From: Pseudomonadota bacterium
Lineage (GTDB): Bacteria > Pseudomonadota > Alphaproteobacteria > Rhizobiales > Xanthobacteraceae
Direction: 5' to 3'
NCBI GenBank assembly: GCA_021779635.1
Contig: JAJYAH010000476.1
Span: forward strand, 1-5,878
Length of the DNA stretch: 5,878 nt
The notes beneath the pieces are model-generated. The model searched no databases and was not told where the DNA came from. It was given only the letters and a program-made list of their open reading frames with translations. The stretch's first letter is position 1. Each line of letters starts with the position of its first letter. Made by a program: the position numbers and the translations under genes. Below are positions 5,562 to 5,878 of the stretch, piece after piece.

Positions 5562-5878
5562 TCAGTCGTTCTGCGCGCGTTTGCCGCTCAGCCAGTTCAG
5601 GATCGCCGGGTTCATTTCACGGGGATAGCAGTGGCTGAGATCGTCCAGCTCCCTGTAGGTGATGTCGGCGCCCGCCGCCGACAATGCCGCATGAGTTTGC
5701 CGTGCCACCTGCACCGGAAACATCCAGTCGAGCCGGCCATGCACAAGATAGACAGGCAGGCCCCGCAATCTTTCCGCGTCGGCCATCTCCGCCATCAGTG
5801 GATGGAAGGTCGCGGCAACCGGCGCGAGATGGGTGAAGGGCGATGCGCTCTCCAGCCCGCTGACATAGCAGAACGTGC
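5562..5878 (-). CDS. Alpha/beta hydrolase, C-terminal 104 residues, enters from the right edge
   Basis: The minus-strand frame is open from the right edge of the window to TGA at 5562-5564; the internal ATG at 5795 is not the real start, since coding-like sequence (FCYVSGLESASPFTHLAPV) continues upstream of it. The visible part matches the C-terminal end of the alpha/beta hydrolase fold. A strand PVYLVHGRLDWMFPV carries the likely catalytic Asp in HGRLD, followed by a helix VARQTHAALSAAG. The last strand ITYRELDDLSHCYP carries the likely catalytic His in LSHCYP. The chain ends with PAILNWLSGKRAQND. The nucleophile Ser and oxyanion region lie outside the window. The HGxxDxxxPv...H layout is shared by esterases, phospholipase/carboxylesterases and depolymerase-like proteins, so the substrate cannot be named. 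The gene converges on the DsbA-like gene. Confidence 0.85.
   Translation of the reverse strand, partial: TFCYVSGLESASPFTHLAPVAATFHPLMAEMADAERLRGLPVYLVHGRLDWMFPVQVARQTHAALSAAGADITYRELDDLSHCYPREMNPAILNWLSGKRAQND

Noticed and set aside
1..5878. CRISPR array, rRNA, transposase, toxin-antitoxin pair or defence gene
   Set aside because: Searched by eye on both strands; no regularly spaced repeats, rRNA sequence, transposase motif or paired small genes of that kind were found.

Overview
The window looks like an alphaproteobacterial chromosome, most likely from the Bradyrhizobium / Rhodopseudomonas / Nitrobacter group. The support is high GC, strongly GC-biased third codon positions, alphaproteobacterial-type DsbB, AbrB and TauE/SafE proteins, small secreted PsiF-like proteins, and two palindromic intergenic repeats of a kind I recall from that group. 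The genus call is inference from pattern memory; no search was run.

Left part (1-875): this is the edge of an integrated element. The first 209 residues of a P4-type tyrosine recombinase run leftward off the window from position 628. About 160 bp to the right lies the 3' end of an intact tRNA-Leu(CAA) gene on the same strand (791-875), with its promoter further right (928-955). An integrase next to the 3' end of a tRNA is the usual layout of a genomic island at its attachment site, so the island should extend left of the window and the chromosome right of the tRNA. A striking inverted repeat overlaps the integrase start codon.

Middle part (1075-3836): a dsbB-type thiol oxidase gene (+) converges, with a 4-bp overlap, on an AbrB-family membrane protein gene (-). 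Next come a small secreted PsiF-repeat protein (-) and, divergent from it, a secreted protein with two copies of a related cysteine-bounded motif (+). The latter ends in a clear stem-loop terminator.

Right part (3958-5878): a TauE/SafE-type permease and a Tat-exported DsbA-like thiol-disulfide protein are probably co-transcribed (+). A structured palindromic repeat separates them from the C-terminal part of an alpha/beta hydrolase gene that enters from the right on the minus strand.

The genes suggest an envelope redox theme: DsbB reoxidises periplasmic thiol oxidases, a DsbA-like protein is exported, and two small exported proteins carry paired cysteines that could be substrates. This link is inferred from proximity only. 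I see no convincing undescribed multi-gene system. The best leads are the integrase-promoter repeat, the divergent pair of cysteine-pair proteins, and the two structured intergenic repeats.
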